Both the position numbers and the translations under genes were made by a program. Below are positions 25,246-27,408 of a stretch of DNA of 27,408 bases, piece after piece; position 1 is the stretch's first letter, and every line of letters starts with the position of its first letter. The notes under the pieces are model-generated. The model had not been told where the DNA came from, ran no database searches, and worked only from the letters and a program-made list of their open reading frames with translations. This DNA is from Flavobacterium psychrophilum (GTDB lineage Bacteria > Bacteroidota > Bacteroidia > Flavobacteriales > Flavobacteriaceae), in the NCBI GenBank assembly GCA_003243255.1, contig QFQM01000044.1:1-27408 (forward strand). The letters run 5' to 3'.

Positions 25246-25812
25246 TTATTTAATTTTAGCCCTGATACGGCTTAATGAAACCTGGCTTATGCCAAGATAG
25301 GAAGCGATATGTTTTAGGGGGACACGGTTAGGCAGTGAAGGTATCCTCTCCAATAACTCGATGTAGACTTCGGTAGCTGTTTTAAACTGTCTGTAAATAA
25401 ATTTCTCTTCCAGTTTAAGCAATTCATATTCTGCCAGCTTCCTGCTCCAGTTTGCCAGTTCAATATCGGATTCAAAAAGGGAAATAAGTTTTGCAGAATC
25501 AGCTTCGTATAAAATACTGTCCTCTAAAACCTCTATGGTTTCATAGCCCGGCTGGCTGCTTATAAAACTACGCATTGAGATTACGTAATCACCTTCAAGC
25601 CCAAGCCAAAAGGTAATTTCACGGTCAGGAAAGTCACTATATGCTCTTACCAGTCCCGTTTCTATAAAAAACATGGATTTCTCTACCCTGCCCTCTTTCA
25701 TTATGGTTTCGCCCCTGGAAAATGAGCGTTTTGAGAAAAGGGCAGTAAGTTTTTCCAGTGAAGCATCGCTTACCGGATATAAAGACCTTATTTTTTTGAG
25801 GGTATTTATCAA
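25246..25812 (-). CDS. Crp/Fnr-family transcription regulator
   Basis: 188 residues: a cyclic-nucleotide-binding-type beta barrel (about 20-110), a long dimer helix (about 112-140) and a C-terminal helix-turn-helix (about 164-185, HIASYLGISQVSLSRIRAKI). The phosphate-binding Arg-Ser-Ala signature of E. coli CRP is absent: the equivalent stretch reads ISSQPGYETIEV. There is no Cys cluster for an iron-sulfur centre, so it probably does not sense cAMP or oxygen in the classical ways. The only early start in frame is TTG at 25812; an in-frame stop lies nine bases upstream and the next ATG is codon 38, inside the barrel. It starts 15 bases after the LacI-type gene's stop, so translation is likely coupled. 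Confidence 0.88.
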   Translation of the reverse strand: MINTLKKIRSLYPVSDASLEKLTALFSKRSFSRGETIMKEGRVEKSMFFIETGLVRAYSDFPDREITFWLGLEGDYVISMRSFISSQPGYETIEVLEDSILYEADSAKLISLFESDIELANWSRKLAEYELLKLEEKFIYRQFKTATEVYIELLERIPSLPNRVPLKHIASYLGISQVSLSRIRAKIK

Positions 25813-25826
25813 TACAAATCAGCTGT

Positions 25827-26852
25827 TTATAGCTTTTTAGTCGATTCGCGTTGTCTAAGCTCTGTTTTAATAACCTTAGTTACATATTCAGGTGTTTCTT
25901 CTGATTTGTCCTCCAGTCTGTCGATAAGCATTTCGGCAGCAGCCTGACCTATTTCCGGTGCGTGCTGGCTAACAGTAGAAAGGCTTGGTGTAAGTCGCTT
26001 AGACCACACACCATCGGCAAACCCAATGATCTGAACATCTTCAGGAATTTTTAATCCTTTTTTGATAGCAAATTTCATTGCCATAACCGAGGCATGCTCG
26101 TCAAGCGCAAAAATCCCATCTATCTTTTTTGTATCGAATAATACTTTTAGTTTTTCATCAAACTCATCAGTATTATCGGTGTGGATCATTATTTCAGGAT
26201 TCAGTGAGTAGCCATTATCTTTTAATGCCTTTTCATAGCCTTCCATACGGAGTTTTCCAACGCTAAGGTTATCTATGGTAGAAAGCAATGCAATGTTTTT
26301 ACATTTCAGCTTGATAAGGTGCGTAGTACCGTCAACTGCCGAATCAAAATCGTCTACAATAACCTTGTCACAGTTCACCTCGTCCGATATCCTGTCAAAC
26401 ATTACGATAGGCAGGTCGTCAGCGATAGCTTCTTTGAAATGTTTGAATTCCTGTTCTTTCTGAGTTTCCTCAGAAATGGAAAGTATAAAACCATCGATGG
26501 TACCATTACTAAGGATATCCATAGCATGGATCTCCTTTTCAAGCGACTCATTCGAGATACATGTAATTACATTATACCCTCTGTCATTGGCAGCCTGTTC
26601 AATTCCGCTGAAAACTTTAGCAAAAAACGGATTAAGGATATTCGGGATGATTACCCCTATCGTTTTTGTTCGTTTATTTTTCAGGTTTACCGCAATGTTG
26701 TTTGGCTTGTAATTTTTAAGCTTCGCAAACTCCTGCACTTTGATCTTTGTAGGCTCACTTATTTCAGGGCTGTTACTCAACGCCTTAGAAACGGTAGATA
26801 CCGATACGTTTAACTCTTTGGCAATTTGTTTTAATGTAGCTTTTTGTTTCAT
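25827..26852 (-). CDS. LacI-family transcriptional repressor
   Basis: 341 residues: an N-terminal LacI helix-turn-helix (TLKQIAKELNVSVSTVSKAL, about 6-25), the hinge region with PNNIAVNLKNKR (about 50-61, whose leucine normally inserts at the central CpG of the operator), then a two-lobed periplasmic-binding-protein-like effector domain from TIGVIIPNILNPFFA to the end. Such proteins repress carbohydrate or nucleoside genes and release DNA on binding a small molecule; the effector cannot be read here. It is the first gene of the apparent LacI-Crp-SMR series. A palindrome with a central CG lies about 90 bases upstream, next to its candidate promoter, which suggests autoregulation. Confidence 0.93.
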   Translation of the reverse strand: MKQKATLKQIAKELNVSVSTVSKALSNSPEISEPTKIKVQEFAKLKNYKPNNIAVNLKNKRTKTIGVIIPNILNPFFAKVFSGIEQAANDRGYNVITCISNESLEKEIHAMDILSNGTIDGFILSISEETQKEQEFKHFKEAIADDLPIVMFDRISDEVNCDKVIVDDFDSAVDGTTHLIKLKCKNIALLSTIDNLSVGKLRMEGYEKALKDNGYSLNPEIMIHTDNTDEFDEKLKVLFDTKKIDGIFALDEHASVMAMKFAIKKGLKIPEDVQIIGFADGVWSKRLTPSLSTVSQHAPEIGQAAAEMLIDRLEDKSEETPEYVTKVIKTELRQRESTKKL

Positions 26853-26942
26853 GGCCTCGAATAGTTTTTATAGTGTAAAGAAACGAAAAATTGATGATTT
26901 TTCCGTCCCTCGCTTGATATTACTCACAATTTACAAAAATTC

Positions 26943-26964
26943 TTTACGAAAACGTTTTATTAAA
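26943..26964. promoter_or_regulatory. candidate LacI-family operator
   Basis: An interrupted palindrome: TTTA, two bases, AAAACGTTTT (26949-26958), two bases, TAAA. Eighteen of 22 positions are symmetric around a central CG, the layout expected for LacI-family operators. It lies directly downstream of the -7 element at 26972-26965, overlapping the predicted transcription start of the LacI-type gene. Confidence 0.55.
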
Positions 26965-26991
26965 CAAATATATAGGTTTTGCCTTAACAAA
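26965..26991 (-). promoter_or_regulatory. candidate promoter of the LacI-type gene
   Basis: On the minus strand TTTG (26991-26988), 15 bases, TATATTTG (26972-26965). The -7 element is exact; the spacer is shorter than the usual 19. A second TATATTTG on the same strand at 27159-27152 could be an upstream alternative. Confidence 0.4.
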
Positions 26992-27225
26992 TTCTCATTT
27001 TATTTGGCATTTAAAATTTCCTTTACGTTAATTCTATGGTAAAGTTTTGAAAGAGCGAATGTTAACCCATTTTCGCTAATAAATCTATAAAGGTTTAGAA
27101 ACACTATTAAAATATCCGTTAAAAAAAGACTTAGTAATTATTGATTATTCACAAATATAAGTTAAAATACCACCAAATCATCAACTGTTAAAAACCCTCT
27201 CCTGATAAACCCCGTAAGTACATGG

Positions 27226-27233
27226 TAACTTTG
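27226..27233 (+). promoter_or_regulatory. candidate -7 element for the Tat lipoprotein gene
   Basis: TAACTTTG matches TAnnTTTG; the -33 side is poor. The predicted leader is about 57 bases. Confidence 0.45.
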
Positions 27234-27296
27234 ATACTCAACAAAATCAATAGCCACACCCTACCGGATTATTAACCTATCTAAATCTTTAAGATT

Positions 27297-27408
27297 ATGA
27301 AAAAAGTACAAGTAGAGGAAGTAAAATCGCTGCACAGCAGGAGAAGCTTTCTTAGAATCAGCGGAATTGCCCTTGCAGGAGCAGGGCTTGTAATGGCCGG
27401 CTGTAGCA
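27297..27408 (+). CDS. N-terminus of a Tat-exported lipoprotein (cut by window end)
   Basis: The ATG at 27297 starts an open frame of 37 codons that runs off the right edge. It shows a twin-arginine signal (SRRSFLR, residues 14-20), a hydrophobic core (ISGIALAGAGLV) and a lipobox MAGC with the acylation Cys at 36. This means export in folded form through the Tat pathway, then lipidation. Folded export often indicates a cofactor or metal. Similar N-termini occur on flavobacterial ferritin-like domain proteins as I recall them, but the functional domain lies outside the window, so this is a guess. It is divergent from the LacI-type gene. Confidence 0.8.
   Translation, partial: MKKVQVEEVKSLHSRRSFLRISGIALAGAGLVMAGCS

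Larger units (their letters stand above)
26853..27296. other. 444-base non-coding region between divergent genes
   Basis: Very AT-rich, with no convincing open reading frame on either strand. It holds a LacI-type palindrome (26943-26964), two minus-strand TATATTTG elements (26965-26972 and 27152-27159) and one plus-strand TAACTTTG (27226-27233). No stable hairpin with a T-run and no riboswitch architecture was recognised. Confidence 0.6.

Noticed and set aside
27001..27040. Second LacI operator around TTTACGTTAA
   Set aside because: Only the central ACGT is symmetric; the flanks do not pair.
1..27408. CRISPR array, insertion sequence, prophage or defence island
   Set aside because: No repeated spacer-like units, no transposase or integrase frame and no terminal inverted repeats; gene content is mostly conserved housekeeping.

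Overview
The window reads as chromosomal DNA of a Bacteroidota bacterium, most likely a Flavobacterium or close relative. The evidence is AT-rich DNA, the absence of Shine-Dalgarno-like sites in front of genes, repeated -7 elements of the Bacteroidota type TAnnTTTG, a long-linker IF-2 of the flavobacterial kind, and two DUF2723 membrane proteins. There is no CRISPR array, insertion sequence, phage gene or integration scar. It is mostly conserved core genome with an accessory-looking signalling and transport fringe at each end.

Region 1 (1-3464, minus strand): a tightly packed set consisting of a TPR-type membrane adenylate cyclase, an overlapping HD-domain phosphohydrolase and a YitT-family membrane protein cut by the window edge. 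Region 2 (3440-8274, minus strand): the classical rimP-nusA-infB operon. It has its own promoter, a terminator at its end, and an intrinsic-terminator-like hairpin in the leader just before rimP, which suggests attenuation, possibly by NusA itself. Region 3 (8278-9433): a tandem universal stress protein gene (plus) and tRNA-Gln(UUG) (minus), each followed by a terminator.

Region 4 (9493-18844, plus strand): two DUF2723 (TMEM260/GT-C-like) proteins of identical length (1093 aa) flank a secreted serine hydrolase. A NodB-type polysaccharide deacetylase follows. It converges on, and overlaps by 4 bases, a thioredoxin-fold gene whose CxxC has become N-E-P-S. Region 5 (18841-24826): the redox-dead thioredoxin and a membrane metallophosphoesterase (minus), then DNA polymerase I with an intact proofreading site and a second secreted serine hydrolase (plus).

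Region 6 (24839-27408): a minus-strand series of LacI-type repressor, Crp/Fnr-type regulator (apparent TTG start) and Gdx/SugE-like SMR exporter. A 444-base non-coding region follows, with a palindromic LacI-type operator next to the repressor's own promoter. The window ends in the first codons of a plus-strand Tat-exported lipoprotein. No obviously new multi-gene system is present. The points most worth following are the rimP leader attenuator, the cysteine-less thioredoxin, the cyclase-HD-YitT set and the DUF2723 pair.
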